Numbered from the stretch's first letter, positions 17,465-28,680 are shown. The stretch: DNA of 58,104 nt from Acidobacteriota bacterium (GCA_003223325.1 QHYS01000130.1:1-58104), one strand, 5' to 3'. Program-made: numbers and translations. The notes: generated from the letters alone by a model not told the origin.

Positions 17465-17749
17465 TTAGATTTTCGCTCCGCCCGCAATCGAGGGCACGAT
17501 GCTGATCGTATCGCCGTCCTTGGTGGGAGTATTTTCCTTCTGCAAGTAGCGGATGTCCTCGTCGTTCAGGTAGATATTCACGAAGCTGCGAATGCGGCCG
17601 TCTTCGGTGTAAAGGTGCTTGCGCAGGTCCGCATAAGTTCCCGTAAGCTGCTGCAGCGCCTCACCGACGGTGGTGGCATTGAACTCCACGCTCGCTTGCT
17701 TGCCCGCGAATTGCCGCAGGGCGGTCGGAATTTCCAGCCTTATCGCCAT
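17465..17749 (-). CDS. cysO: Ubiquitin-like sulfur carrier protein (CysO/MoaD family)
   Basis: This 94-residue beta-grasp protein begins MAIRLEIPTALRQFAGKQAS and ends DTISIVPSIAGGAKI. The Gly-Gly that would carry the thiocarboxylate is followed by three extra residues, Ala-Lys-Ile, so the carrier must be trimmed before it can be activated. A suitable JAMM protease is encoded immediately upstream. Context (cysM, mec, moeZ) points to CysO of the cysteine pathway rather than MoaD or ThiS. GGAGG precedes ATG 17749. Length is in the normal range of 90-95 residues. Confidence 0.9.
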   Translation of the reverse strand: MAIRLEIPTALRQFAGKQASVEFNATTVGEALQQLTGTYADLRKHLYTEDGRIRSFVNIYLNDEDIRYLQKENTPTKDGDTISIVPSIAGGAKI

Positions 17750-17816
17750 AACTTGCTGCCTCCAGTGTAACTCCGCAGTCGACCTTAAGTACGGTTATCG
17801 AATCGCGTTTCTACCG

Positions 17817-18260
17817 TCACCTTTTTATCGTCCCCGGCGGAATGGCCCAGGCGATCTCTTCCGTCTGAAAAGCAGAGCGATCGTCGGAAAGCTGCCAGGA
17901 AGTCATATCACAGGCCTCTCCGCTCGCGACACTCACGATGACGTAGCTATACCAGGGCCAGGCATGCTCGCGATCATATTCGCTGGGCCTGGCGGGATGA
18001 TCGGGATGGGAATGATACCAGCCGACCAGCTCCAATCCCTGCTCCCTCGCGGCCCGCTCGGCGGCGCGAAAATCCTCCGCGGTAATCGAAAAGCGATTGC
18101 GCGGGGAATCGTCACGCCGATTGGTGAGCGGGAAAAGCGCGCGCACCTCGCGGCCTTCCGCACCGTCACAGCCCAGCATGGCGCCACAGGTCTCGTTAGG
18201 ATAATCTCGGGCGCCATAGCCGCGAATGCTTTGGGCGATGTCTGAGTTGACGATGAGCAT
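17817..18260 (-). CDS. mec: JAMM/Mov34 metalloprotease (Mec-type)
   Basis: About 147 residues. The zinc motif is complete: the catalytic Glu in DYPNETCGAML, then GWYHSHPDHPARPSEYD, giving the His-x-His and the Asp ten residues on. In Mycobacterium tuberculosis, Mec releases cysteine from CysO-cysteine; the related QbsD trims residues after the Gly-Gly of its carrier. Here both activities would be useful because the neighbouring carrier ends in GGAKI. ATG 18260 is preferred because AGGAGG lies 14 bases upstream; an earlier ATG at 18305 overlaps cysM. It lies between cysM and cysO in the same operon. Confidence 0.9.
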   Translation of the reverse strand: MLIVNSDIAQSIRGYGARDYPNETCGAMLGCDGAEGREVRALFPLTNRRDDSPRNRFSITAEDFRAAERAAREQGLELVGWYHSHPDHPARPSEYDREHAWPWYSYVIVSVASGEACDMTSWQLSDDRSAFQTEEIAWAIPPGTIKR

Positions 18261-18285
18261 ACGATTGGCGCGCCTCCTGGGAGTG

Positions 18286-19260
18286 CTATGCGCCTTCACT
18301 TTCATCCCAGAAGCGCTCGCTCAGATATTTTTCGGCGGCATCGGGGAAGATGGTCACGATCACGGCTCGCTCGCGTCGATCGAGCGAAGCAGCTAATTGC
18401 AAACAGCCGACCAAAGCCGCGGCTGCACTGGGGCTCACGAGCATAGCCTCTTCGCGCGCTAGTCGCTTGGCCATTTGGTAGGCATCCTCGGTGCGAATTA
18501 CAGAATCACCGTCCGCAACGCGTGGATCGTAGATCGCGGGCACGAGCGCCGAAGCCATATGCTTCCAACCTTCGAGGCCGTGAAAGGACGCGTCGGGTTG
18601 CAGGCTTACGCACTGAATTCGAGGATTCAGCTCTTTCAACCGCCTCGCCGTGCCCACAAAAGTGCCGCTTGTGCCGAGCCCGGCTACAAAATGGGTAATG
18701 CTGTGTTCGGTCTGCTCCCATATCTCGAGCGCGGTGGTCTGATAATGCGCGCGCCAATTGGCCGGATTGCTGTACTGATCGGCATAAAAATATTTCTGCG
18801 GATCGCCGCCGTGAATCTCACGCGCGCGGCGAATGGCTCCGTCCGATCCAGCATCGGCGGAGGTCAAAATAATCTTCGCACCGTAAGCGGACAGGATCCG
18901 CTTTCTTTCCGGGCTGGCATTCGACGGAAGACAAAGAACGACCGGATATCCGAGCGCCGCTCCGATCATTGCGTACGCGATACCGGTATTACCGCTCGTG
19001 GCGTCAAGGATGGTCTTGCCGGGGCGAAGCGCGCCGGCGCGTTCCCCTTCGCGGATCATGCTCAAGGCGGCACGATCCTTGACCGACCCGCCAGGATTGA
19101 ACCACTCGGCCTTGGCGTAGAACTCCGCTCGGGGATACTCCCGGCCGACTCTCTCCAGGCGCAACAAGGGCGTATTGCCGACGCGCTCGAGCACGCCGAC
19201 TCCTATTTTCCTCGCGTTTTCGGGGGTCGTGGTCAAAACCGAACTCTTCGCGAAAACCAT
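18286..19260 (-). CDS. cysM: Cysteine synthase (CysM-like, PLP enzyme)
   Basis: This 324-residue fold-type II PLP enzyme has the lysine motif NPGGSVKDRAAL (about residues 55-66), the phosphate and substrate loop SGNTGIAYAMIGAALGYPVV and the PLP-phosphate glycine loop GLGTSGTFVGTARRL. In this gene setting the sulfur donor is expected to be thiocarboxylated CysO and the acceptor probably O-phosphoserine, as for mycobacterial CysM; substrate choice is inferred from neighbours, not from residues. It is the first gene of the four-gene minus-strand operon. The region 19261-19455, between it and a plus-strand gene, holds both promoters and a palindromic AGAAGGCCTTCT at about 19298. Confidence 0.93.
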   Translation of the reverse strand: MVFAKSSVLTTTPENARKIGVGVLERVGNTPLLRLERVGREYPRAEFYAKAEWFNPGGSVKDRAALSMIREGERAGALRPGKTILDATSGNTGIAYAMIGAALGYPVVLCLPSNASPERKRILSAYGAKIILTSADAGSDGAIRRAREIHGGDPQKYFYADQYSNPANWRAHYQTTALEIWEQTEHSITHFVAGLGTSGTFVGTARRLKELNPRIQCVSLQPDASFHGLEGWKHMASALVPAIYDPRVADGDSVIRTEDAYQMAKRLAREEAMLVSPSAAAALVGCLQLAASLDRRERAVIVTIFPDAAEKYLSERFWDESEGA

Positions 19261-19455
19261 GAGTTTACAATAGATTCCCGTAATTTGACTGGTAGAGAGA
19301 AGGCCTTCTCCCCGGATGGGCCTTGCGCCCTCGCTCCCGTGAATAGATGCGGCGAGGCGGCCAATGTATTCAAAATGCCTTCAAGCTTCTTCTAGTTCCA
19401 TTAACACGGTGGAATAGTCACGAGCGCGGCAACGTTTGACAAAGGGGACGCAAAC

Positions 19456-19914
19456 GTGAATGCTCATCGCATGTGGAACGTCTCCGAGCGATTCGAAGCG
19501 GCGACCCTGGAAACCTTGCCCTCGAAAGGCTTTCAGGTGAGCAGCACGCGCGGAGTCGTACGCGTGGAGAAATACGGTTGCGGTGCGGAATTCCGGCACG
19601 TGGCGGACGGACGTTTTCAAATGACCATCCTGCCAAGTATGCTCATCCAAGGGCAGTTCACTCGGCTGTGGGACGCCGGCTATCAGAAATTTTTCATCAC
19701 CGACGACGGGCGGAAAGTTCCCGCGCTGGCTCAGCAACTCGAGCACATGCGCAAATTCAACGAGGAGCTGCGCTCAGCCTTGGGCGTGCCTGCCTACTAC
19801 AACGAGGCGCTGGGCTCGACCTGCCAAGTCACCGAATATGACCGCGTCCAAGGCCGGCCTGGAGACGTTCCCGACAGCAGCGTCGGCGTCAAGACAGGGG
19901 CCGAGCCCCGCTAG
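19456..19914 (+). CDS. Conserved hypothetical protein (152 aa)
   Basis: Starts at a GTG with GGGGA upstream and reads MNAHRMWNVSERFEAATLET, then EFRHVADGRFQMTILPSMLI and QKFFITDDGRKVPALAQQLE. It is soluble, without signal peptide or cysteine cluster. The long C-terminus ends in low-complexity sequence. I do not recognise the family. TTGACA eighteen bases before the start could be a -35 element, but then the -10 would lie within the gene, so it is probably chance. It shares a divergent promoter region with cysM. Confidence 0.6.
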   Translation: MNAHRMWNVSERFEAATLETLPSKGFQVSSTRGVVRVEKYGCGAEFRHVADGRFQMTILPSMLIQGQFTRLWDAGYQKFFITDDGRKVPALAQQLEHMRKFNEELRSALGVPAYYNEALGSTCQVTEYDRVQGRPGDVPDSSVGVKTGAEPR

Positions 19915-19934
19915 AGGGGGCCCCGCCCGGGAAA

Positions 19935-20231
19935 TCAGCCGCGGTGGCCGGAACGCCGACGGGCGTCGAGAAGCTGACGCCTGAATTGGCTGCGATCAAC
20001 ACGATGCTTGGCAATCTTGCGGTCTGCCAGAAAAATTACCGGTACATCGAGGTTGTAACGTTCGAACAATGTGGGGTCGGCATCGATATTGACCTCGCAC
20101 AATCGAGCGCCAAATTCCGCGAGCACGGGCGCGATCTGCAACTTTGCCTCGTCACATAGATGGCATCCCGGACGTGTATAGAACGTAACTTCGAGCGGTT
20201 CCGCTGGACGCTTTTCCTCCTTGGAATCCAT
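19935..20231 (-). CDS. Glutaredoxin-like (thioredoxin-fold) protein
   Basis: This 98-residue protein reads VTFYTRPGCHLCDEAKLQIA with a CHLC redox pair near residues 23-26, and later NLDVPVIFLADRKIAKHRVD with the cis-proline of the fold. It fits the DUF836/glutaredoxin-like family. It probably reduces disulfides or glutathione-type adducts in the cytosol. It runs convergently with the preceding gene and is divergent from the receiver-like gene at 20277, with only 45 bases between the starts. Confidence 0.85.
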   Translation of the reverse strand: MDSKEEKRPAEPLEVTFYTRPGCHLCDEAKLQIAPVLAEFGARLCEVNIDADPTLFERYNLDVPVIFLADRKIAKHRVDRSQFRRQLLDARRRSGHRG

Positions 20232-20276
20232 TCAGCCTCTTTTCCGTAAGCGGGCAGCTTGTTAGGATGAAGAGCT

Positions 20277-20678
20277 ATGGTAAACGAAAACCAGAAGACC
20301 ACGACAGAGGTGCTGGCGCTCGTTGATGATTTATTCTTTCAGGCCAAGCTGGCGGAAACGGCCCGCAAAGTGGGCGTGACGCTGACGACGGTTTCGACCG
20401 GCGGGGCGCTGGTCACCGCCTTAGAAGGGGTCCAGGAACGGGCGAGTCCCGGCGATCTACCCCGACTGGTCGTGGTGGACCTGAATGCCCGGCAAGGGGC
20501 CTTGGAGGCCATCGAGCAGTTGCATCGTTCGGGCAACCTTGTACCTGTCATCGGCTTTCTTTCTCATGTGCAGACGGACCTTGCCCGGCGGGCTGAGGCC
20601 GCGGGCTGCAAGCAAGTGTTGCCGAGGTCGAGCTTCACTGCGAATCTTTCGAAAATCCTGCTCCAAGCAAAATCGTGA
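20277..20678 (+). CDS. Receiver-like domain protein, degenerate
   Basis: The 133 residues follow a response-regulator receiver fold: ALVDDLFFQAKLAETARKVG at the first strand and acid pair, PRLVVVDLNARQGALEAIEQ with the expected phosphoacceptor Asp, VPVIGFLSHVQTDL at strand four and CKQVLPRSSFTANL at strand five. The usual Lys of strand five is not present (LPRS), so phosphorylation may not be sensed normally. No output domain. Its TGA overlaps the GTG start of the next gene, so the two are translationally coupled. Confidence 0.65.
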   Translation: MVNENQKTTTEVLALVDDLFFQAKLAETARKVGVTLTTVSTGGALVTALEGVQERASPGDLPRLVVVDLNARQGALEAIEQLHRSGNLVPVIGFLSHVQTDLARRAEAAGCKQVLPRSSFTANLSKILLQAKS

Positions 20679-21673
20679 AACTAGCTGTACCGGATCGCTC
20701 GGGTCTTGCGGGTTCTCTCTTTGCCTCTCTGGGGGCGCGTACGAGCGCGTCTTTGTTCGCATGTGGCATTTTGCTGGAGTTGGTATTGTGGATCATCGCT
20801 CCGGGTATCTCCGCACAACGAGGAGCAACGCCGCCAATTTCCGATCCGGCTCAGGCCCTGGAAGAGACATTGACTGCGGCTTGCCGTCATGACGAAGCCG
20901 CGTTCGCGAACCACCTTACGAGCGATAACGCGCAAGCTTATCGAGCTCTGACGCAGGAACGGCGGGTGGCTTTGTTGAAGCGCTTTGTGCTTCTGGAAGA
21001 TCCCGGAAAGCCCTTGCTCTCCACTTTAGACGGGCGCAACGTCGTTCGCTGCGAGGCCACGAGCGTGACTTCTGAGATGCGCTTTGGCGCCACCGAGATG
21101 CGGGAGAACCTGGCGTTTATCCCCGTGAGTGTGCCGGAAGGCGTGGAAACACAGTCGGTGCGCTTCGGCCTAGTCAGGGAGTCCGGTCAATGGAAGCTGC
21201 TTTCCCTGGGCCTGCTGTTGCTGGATATTCCGGCGTTGCGGCGCCAGTGGGAAGAGTCTGATCTGCAAGCTCGGGAGCGAAGCGCAATTGCGACACTGCG
21301 CAAGGTGAGTGGCGCGCTGAAATCGTACCAGATCGCTTACGGCAATCTGCCGGAAACGCTCGAGCAGCTAGGCCCGCCCACGCAGGATGGCGCGTCACCG
21401 GAGGCTGCGGGACTGCTGGATTCCGCGCAGGCCAAAGGTCTAGCGGGCGGCTATCGTCTCCGCTATGCCATCGTTCCGGTCGGAGAAGAAAACGAGTCAG
21501 AGCGGAACAGGGCCGCCGGGTTTTCCCTCGCTGCTACGCCAGTGGTCTATGGAAAAGACGGACGAAGGTCGTTTTTCCTCGACTCTGGCGGCACGCTTCG
21601 AGGCGCGGACAAGAACGGAGCGGTAGCTACGACAGACGATCCGACCGTGGAAGGCGATGAGACGCGGCACTAG
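20675..21673 (+). CDS. Membrane-anchored protein with GspG/pseudopilin-like C-terminal region
   Basis: The 332 residues include one hydrophobic segment (residues about 24-44, ASLFACGILLELVLWIIAPG), an extracytoplasmic middle part with a DUF4864-like look, and a C-terminal part (SAIATLRKVSGALKSYQIAY, later RSFFLDSGGTLRGADKNGAV) that resembles the post-helix domain of type II secretion GspG-like proteins found in acidobacteria. There is no N-terminal prepilin cleavage motif, so it is probably not an assembled pseudopilin. Start GTG 20675 overlaps the previous stop. Function unknown. Confidence 0.6.
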   Translation: MKLAVPDRSGLAGSLFASLGARTSASLFACGILLELVLWIIAPGISAQRGATPPISDPAQALEETLTAACRHDEAAFANHLTSDNAQAYRALTQERRVALLKRFVLLEDPGKPLLSTLDGRNVVRCEATSVTSEMRFGATEMRENLAFIPVSVPEGVETQSVRFGLVRESGQWKLLSLGLLLLDIPALRRQWEESDLQARERSAIATLRKVSGALKSYQIAYGNLPETLEQLGPPTQDGASPEAAGLLDSAQAKGLAGGYRLRYAIVPVGEENESERNRAAGFSLAATPVVYGKDGRRSFFLDSGGTLRGADKNGAVATTDDPTVEGDETRH

Positions 21674-21817
21674 GAGTTCCTCAGCCGCACACCATCCAAG
21701 GCTCAGCTTGCCCAGCAGGTTAGAAAACCACGACAATAAAATCCCCTTCCTGATCTGCTCCGGTTTTCGTCTGCTCACCATGGAAATATCTGCTCGCATA
21801 TCTGCGGGAGCTTGCTT

Positions 21818-22392
21818 GTGAAACAACGGGAACTTTCATTCGATTGCCGTCTGAACCGGTCTCCGGGGACGAACAGACGGGCGGAGAGCGCTGCACGGCG
21901 GAAGAGAGGACGGTTTGCCGTGTCGGCGTCGGCGGAAGTGCTGGAGTCGCGGACGAGCACGCGTCTGAACGGCCGAGTTTCCGACCTGGAATGGGCGCCT
22001 GCTACATCGATACGGTGAACCCGTCCCCGCAGGCACATCGCTCATGCTCATGCTCAGTCTCATAAGCGAAAATCACAACGTGCGTGCGAAGGCGAATGTC
22101 GTCATGGGCATACTGGCATGGGCATGGGTCTGGCGTTCACAGAAATGACCGGGAATCAAAAGGAAAATCTGCACTTGGCTCCGTGAGCTGAGCGGCGAAC
22201 TACCTAACGAAGGGGCTGACGGCTTCCGAAGCGGATATGCCTACTTCCAGAAGGCAACAATCCGGGGCCAACTGCGGGCGCCAATGGCGCGGAGGTGCTC
22301 ACGCGCTGCAAGAACTTGTGTCCTTGTCTCGGATCAAGCGGGTGCTGACGGAAACTGAAGTGGAACTCCTGCGCGACAAATTGGCCGAATAA
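21818..22392 (+). pseudogene. PilZ domain protein gene with several frameshifts
   Basis: Starting at GTG 21818 the first frame reads RFAVSASAEVLESRTSTRLN and GRVSDL and then stops. One base over the PilZ motif resumes as GMGACYIDTVNP (21978-22020), then in other frames SENHNVRAKANVV, GMGMGLAFTEMTGNQKENLH (22120-22176), and finally the C-terminal helix LQELVSLSRIKRVLTETEVE ending DKLAE and TAA at 22390. At least three shifts are needed to read it through. The pieces are in correct order for a long acidobacterial PilZ protein, so this is a decayed copy rather than chance. It fills most of the 790-base gap. Confidence 0.75.
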
Positions 22393-22460
22393 TGAGAGGC
22401 GTCCGCGGTTTGGGTCGCATTGCGGGGCGTCCCGAATCTTGCTAGGCTGACAGCAAGCCC

Positions 22461-23513
22461 ATGCGTGCGGTAGCAGCGGCGGTGTTTACGCTGTTCTTGC
22501 TCCTGCTCGGTTCTGCACTTGTACGCGCACGGCAGGAAGTGCAGAGCACCGCCCCTCCGGCGCCCGTCCTTGAGTTTCACAGCGGTTTTTGGGTCAACCT
22601 GCACCATTTTCTCTACTTGCAGGGCCGCATGCAGAGAGCTGCTTCGGAAGGCGCGCCAGCCGAAGCTGACATTCCGTCTCGATATACAGCGCCCACTTCA
22701 ACCGAGGGAATGACCGCGGAACAGCAACGTGCGTGGCAGTCGGCGGTGGAGGTCTATGCACTTTCGTGGTCGTCGCGAGACTTATTGATAAACAATCAGA
22801 TGGTGCTCATCAACGATCGGCTGGCAGAGCTGGAGAATTGCCCCGATCTCGCCGGGAGAAGCGCCGTCGAGTGCACTTCGGGAATCGCGCCGGATTTGGT
22901 TACGGCCCTTGATAAGGCAGCGCCGATTTATCGCCAGCGCTGGTGGGCCCAGCAGGACCGCGCAAATCGAGCATGGATCGCCGCCATGATCCCGTTAGTG
23001 CGGAGCAGGGGCGCGGACCTCGCCGCAGAACTCGCCGAAATTTATCAAAGCAGGTGGCCCGCCAGGATTCACGTGGATGTGGTCTACTACGCGGGACAGC
23101 AGGGCGCGTATGCGTCGCTCGCGCCACTGCATCTGATGATCGCGACGTCCGACAGCCGCAATCAGAACATGACGGGATTCGAGACGTTGTTTTACGAGGC
23201 TTCCCATGCTCTCGCGAGAGGCGTTGAAGAAGCCGTCGAGCGAGAGTGTCGCCGCTTGCAAAAACCAATTCCCAGGGACCTCTGGCACGCCCTGCTGCTT
23301 TACACGACTGGGGAACGGATTCGCTGGGCGTCTCTAACCATTCAGGCAAGAGCGAAAGCTCTCTCAAAGTCTTCATCGCCAGGGGACGGGAACAGCCTCA
23401 GTGACCGGGGATGGGGCGATTATGAGCCACTGCTGGAGCGCTATTGGGAGCCTTATCTCAACGGCCAAATCGATCTGGATACCGCCGTGGCTCATCTGAT
23501 CAACGCTATTTAG
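22461..23513 (+). CDS. Secreted hypothetical protein with HExxH-like remnant
   Basis: This 350-residue protein begins with a clear signal peptide (VAAAVFTLFLLLLGSALVRA). The mature part is alpha-helical by appearance. Near residue 250 it has ETLFYEASHALARGVEEAVE, which looks like a gluzincin helix HEASH in which the first histidine is Tyr; a further Glu follows at a suitable distance. If it descends from a zinc peptidase, the usual zinc site is incomplete. I do not recognise a named family. It stands alone, directly after the PilZ pseudogene. Confidence 0.55.
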   Translation: MRAVAAAVFTLFLLLLGSALVRARQEVQSTAPPAPVLEFHSGFWVNLHHFLYLQGRMQRAASEGAPAEADIPSRYTAPTSTEGMTAEQQRAWQSAVEVYALSWSSRDLLINNQMVLINDRLAELENCPDLAGRSAVECTSGIAPDLVTALDKAAPIYRQRWWAQQDRANRAWIAAMIPLVRSRGADLAAELAEIYQSRWPARIHVDVVYYAGQQGAYASLAPLHLMIATSDSRNQNMTGFETLFYEASHALARGVEEAVERECRRLQKPIPRDLWHALLLYTTGERIRWASLTIQARAKALSKSSSPGDGNSLSDRGWGDYEPLLERYWEPYLNGQIDLDTAVAHLINAI

Positions 23514-23850
23514 GATCCGCATGGCAGTGCCACTGGCTAAATCGAATTTACGCTCAGGTGAATATTGCGTGAAACCTTCATGAAAGGCCGCTAAAAGCAA
23601 CTGTGAGTTTGGTTACGACTGGTTGGATCGGCGGCCCAAATATGCTAGTCTTTTCGCCGGCTCGGATACGATCTTCCGGACGATCCAAGACTCAGGTTTC
23701 CTTCCTTCGCCACGCGAGCCAACCGCGAGAGTCGCGTAACCTCAGGCGGAGGTGGCGTGCCTGGGCTAGTGCCTGCCAAGATGCCTGGCGCTAGCGCAAG
23801 AGCAATCGTTTGGCGGTCAGAAACGGGCTTTTCGAGAAGGAGTCGCGCCC
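23514..23850. other. Gene-free stretch upstream of mqnD
   Basis: No open frame of note. It carries several small inverted segments (for example GCCTGGGC and GCCTGGCGCTAGCGC around 23758-23795) and must contain the mqnD promoter. I compared it with cobalamin, SAM and TPP riboswitch landmarks and saw none. Confidence 0.4.
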
Positions 23851-24720
23851 ATGCCGGCCCGGCAAGCGGCAACGAAAACGCAGGAGATCAAACTCGCGCA
23901 TTCACCGGATTCCGATGACGCGTTCATGTTTTATGCCCTCGCGACGAACCGCGTTAAGGCTCCCGGCCTGAAATTCACGCACGTCCTTTCGGATATTGAG
24001 ACGCTCAACCAATCTGCCGATCGCGAAGTCTACGACGTGACGGCGATCAGCTTCTGCGCATACGCCTACCTGCGGCAGAAATACGTGTTGCTCGATTGTG
24101 GCGCGAGCTTCGGTGAAGGCTACGGCCCGATCGTCGTAGCCAGCCATCCGATGAAACCCAATCAGCTTGCAGGCAGCCGCATAGCCGTTCCCGGATTGCG
24201 CACCTCGGCGTATCTAACGCTTCGGCTTTATCAGCCCGCCTTCGAGCCTGTTCCGATTCCCTTCGATCAAATCATCAATGCGGTGCGTGCGGGAACAGCG
24301 GACGCCGGCCTGCTCATCCATGAGGGACAGCTGCAATTCCCGGAAATGGGACTTCATCGCGTGGTGGACCTCGGTCAATGGTGGCTGGAGACGACAAAGC
24401 TGCCGCTGCCGCTCGGAGGCAATGCCGTGCGGCGTGCGCTGGGACCGGAGACCGGAGCGCAGATTGCGAGGGCCATCCGCGAGAGCGTGGCATACGCTCT
24501 AGAACATCGCGAGGAAGCGCTGAATTACGCCATGCAATTCGCGCGTGATATGGATACGGAGCTGGCGGATAAGTTTGTCAGCATGTATGTAAACAGTTGG
24601 ACGCTTAGCTACGGAGAGCGCGGTCGCGCTGCCGTGCAGGAGTTCCTCGACCGGGGTTTTGACGCCGGCCTGATTCCTGGACCCGTTGAGGCGGAATTTT
24701 TGAGTGAACTTACCGAGTAA
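23851..24720 (+). CDS. mqnD: 1,4-dihydroxy-6-naphthoate synthase (futalosine menaquinone pathway)
   Basis: The 289-residue protein matches MqnD, which cleaves cyclic dehypoxanthinyl futalosine. It begins IKLAHSPDSDDAFMFYAL (residues about 13-30), the characteristic MqnD N-terminus, then shows DVTAISFCAYAYLRQKYVLL, SFGEGYGPIVVAS and AGTADAGLLIHEGQLQFPEM, all typical of the periplasmic-binding-protein fold used by MqnA and MqnD. It implies menaquinone is made by the futalosine route; no other mqn gene is in the window. The first dozen residues before IKLAHSP vary in the family, so the exact ATG is less certain than the fold. Confidence 0.9.
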   Translation: MPARQAATKTQEIKLAHSPDSDDAFMFYALATNRVKAPGLKFTHVLSDIETLNQSADREVYDVTAISFCAYAYLRQKYVLLDCGASFGEGYGPIVVASHPMKPNQLAGSRIAVPGLRTSAYLTLRLYQPAFEPVPIPFDQIINAVRAGTADAGLLIHEGQLQFPEMGLHRVVDLGQWWLETTKLPLPLGGNAVRRALGPETGAQIARAIRESVAYALEHREEALNYAMQFARDMDTELADKFVSMYVNSWTLSYGERGRAAVQEFLDRGFDAGLIPGPVEAEFLSELTE

Positions 24721-24731
24721 CGAGATGGCGC

Positions 24732-24761
24732 TTCACCGGAGCCGCCCTTCTGCCGTATAAT
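24732..24761 (+). promoter_or_regulatory. Possible sigma-70 promoter for metH
   Basis: A perfect -10 box TATAAT at 24756-24761 is preceded by TTCACC (24732-24737), four of six matches to the -35 consensus, at a spacing of 18. It lies 160 bases upstream of the metH start. Confidence 0.4.
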
Positions 24762-24921
24762 TAGCGCAGTATCTACGAGCGTCAACGAAAAGGCTGGCCT
24801 TTACCTTCGCTCTGAATCAGCTTCGGACATCCAAACAAGATAACGTTTCTCCGGCGTTCGATTGCCTGGAAGAAGCCTGGGGAAGCGCGCTGCGACCCAG
24901 ATTGAGGTATTGCCGGTATCG

Positions 24922-27591
<2,670 letters not shown>

Positions 27592-27666
27592 GAAAGAATC
27601 CGGCAACAATACAGCGGGCCGCGAATCGCGCCGCTTATTTCCCTGCAGGAGGCGCGCGCGAGGAGA

Positions 27667-28620
27667 GTGGCGATTGATTGGAAGAGCTACCGGCCTCCGG
27701 CACCCTCGTTCACAGGAAGCCGTGTTTGGGCGGACGTGCCGCTTGAAAAACTCGTGCCGCTGATTGACTGGACGCCGTTTTTCCATGCCTGGGAACTGAA
27801 GGGAATCTATCCGCGAATTTTGCAGGATGCAGCTGTGGGGCCGCGCGCAGAGGAACTTCTCGACGATGCGCAGAAATTGCTGGCGGAGATCGCGCAACAA
27901 AAGCTGCTCACGGCGCGCACCGTGGCTGGATTTTTTCCGGCAAACAGCGTTGGCGACGACATCGAGCTTTATGCGGACGAGGCGCGGACGCGCCCCCTCG
28001 CGACGTTATTCACTTTGCGGCAGCAGGTGGAAAAGCCCCGCAGTGAACCCGAGTATGCGCTGGCGGACTTTATCGCTCCCAAGGAGACCGGTCTGGCGGA
28101 TTACCTCGGAGCTTTCGCAGTGACGGCAGGGATTGGCGCCGCCGAACTCGCGGCGCGTTTCGAAAAGGCCCACGACGATTACAACGCGATTATGGTCAAG
28201 GCGCTGGCCGATCGCCTCGCGGAGGCGCTCGCCGAATGGATGCACAAAGAGGCGCGCATTGCCTGGGGCTTTGGCGGCGACGAGGATCTGACGTCCGAAG
28301 ACTTGCTGCGCGAACGCTATCGCGGCATTCGGCCCGCGCCTGGCTACCCGGCCTCGCCCGATCACAGCGAAAAGGCCACTCTTTTCGCTATGCTGGATGC
28401 GGAGCGGGCCGCAGGTATCACGCTCACTGAAAATTTCGCCATGCTTCCGGCGGCATCGGTTTGCGGATTGTATCTCTCGCATCCTCAGGCGCGTTACTTT
28501 GCCGTAGGGAAGATCGGCCGCGATCAAGTGCTCGACTATCAGCGCCGCAAAGGGCTGGAGTTGCGCGCCATCGAGCGCTGGCTCGGTCCGTATCTGAATT
28601 ACGAGCGCGTCGCGGACTAG
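27667..28620 (+). CDS. metH: MetH reactivation (AdoMet-binding) domain, separated by the nonsense codon
   Basis: These 317 residues are the C-terminal activation domain that binds S-adenosylmethionine and flavodoxin to re-methylate cob(II)alamin. Signature pieces are VPLIDWTPFFHAWELKGIYP, RTVAGFFPANSVGDDIELYA, RYRGIRPAPGYPASPDHSEK and a late SVCGLYLSHPQARYF. It is in the same frame as the upstream part. Independent translation could begin at GTG 27667; AGGAG lies at 27661-27665, too close, and GGAGG at 27648-27652 is 14 bases away, so initiation would be poor to moderate. Either this is a split MetH or a damaged one. Confidence 0.9.
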   Translation: MAIDWKSYRPPAPSFTGSRVWADVPLEKLVPLIDWTPFFHAWELKGIYPRILQDAAVGPRAEELLDDAQKLLAEIAQQKLLTARTVAGFFPANSVGDDIELYADEARTRPLATLFTLRQQVEKPRSEPEYALADFIAPKETGLADYLGAFAVTAGIGAAELAARFEKAHDDYNAIMVKALADRLAEALAEWMHKEARIAWGFGGDEDLTSEDLLRERYRGIRPAPGYPASPDHSEKATLFAMLDAERAAGITLTENFAMLPAASVCGLYLSHPQARYFAVGKIGRDQVLDYQRRKGLELRAIERWLGPYLNYERVAD

Positions 28621-28651
28621 CGCCGGACGAGCGGGACGAGACGCGCGTGGC

Positions 28652-28680
28652 TTGACGCTCCGTGGCCTTTCGCTTAGAGT
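28652..28680 (+). promoter_or_regulatory. Possible sigma-70 promoter for the isomerase-asnS unit
   Basis: TTGACG (28652-28657) and TAGAGT (28675-28680) are separated by exactly 17 bases, 118 bases before the next start codon. Five and four matches to consensus respectively. Confidence 0.4.

Noticed and set aside
24721-24921. Cobalamin or SAM riboswitch ahead of metH
   Set aside because: Only 200 bases are available and neither the B12 box nor SAM-I landmarks are present.
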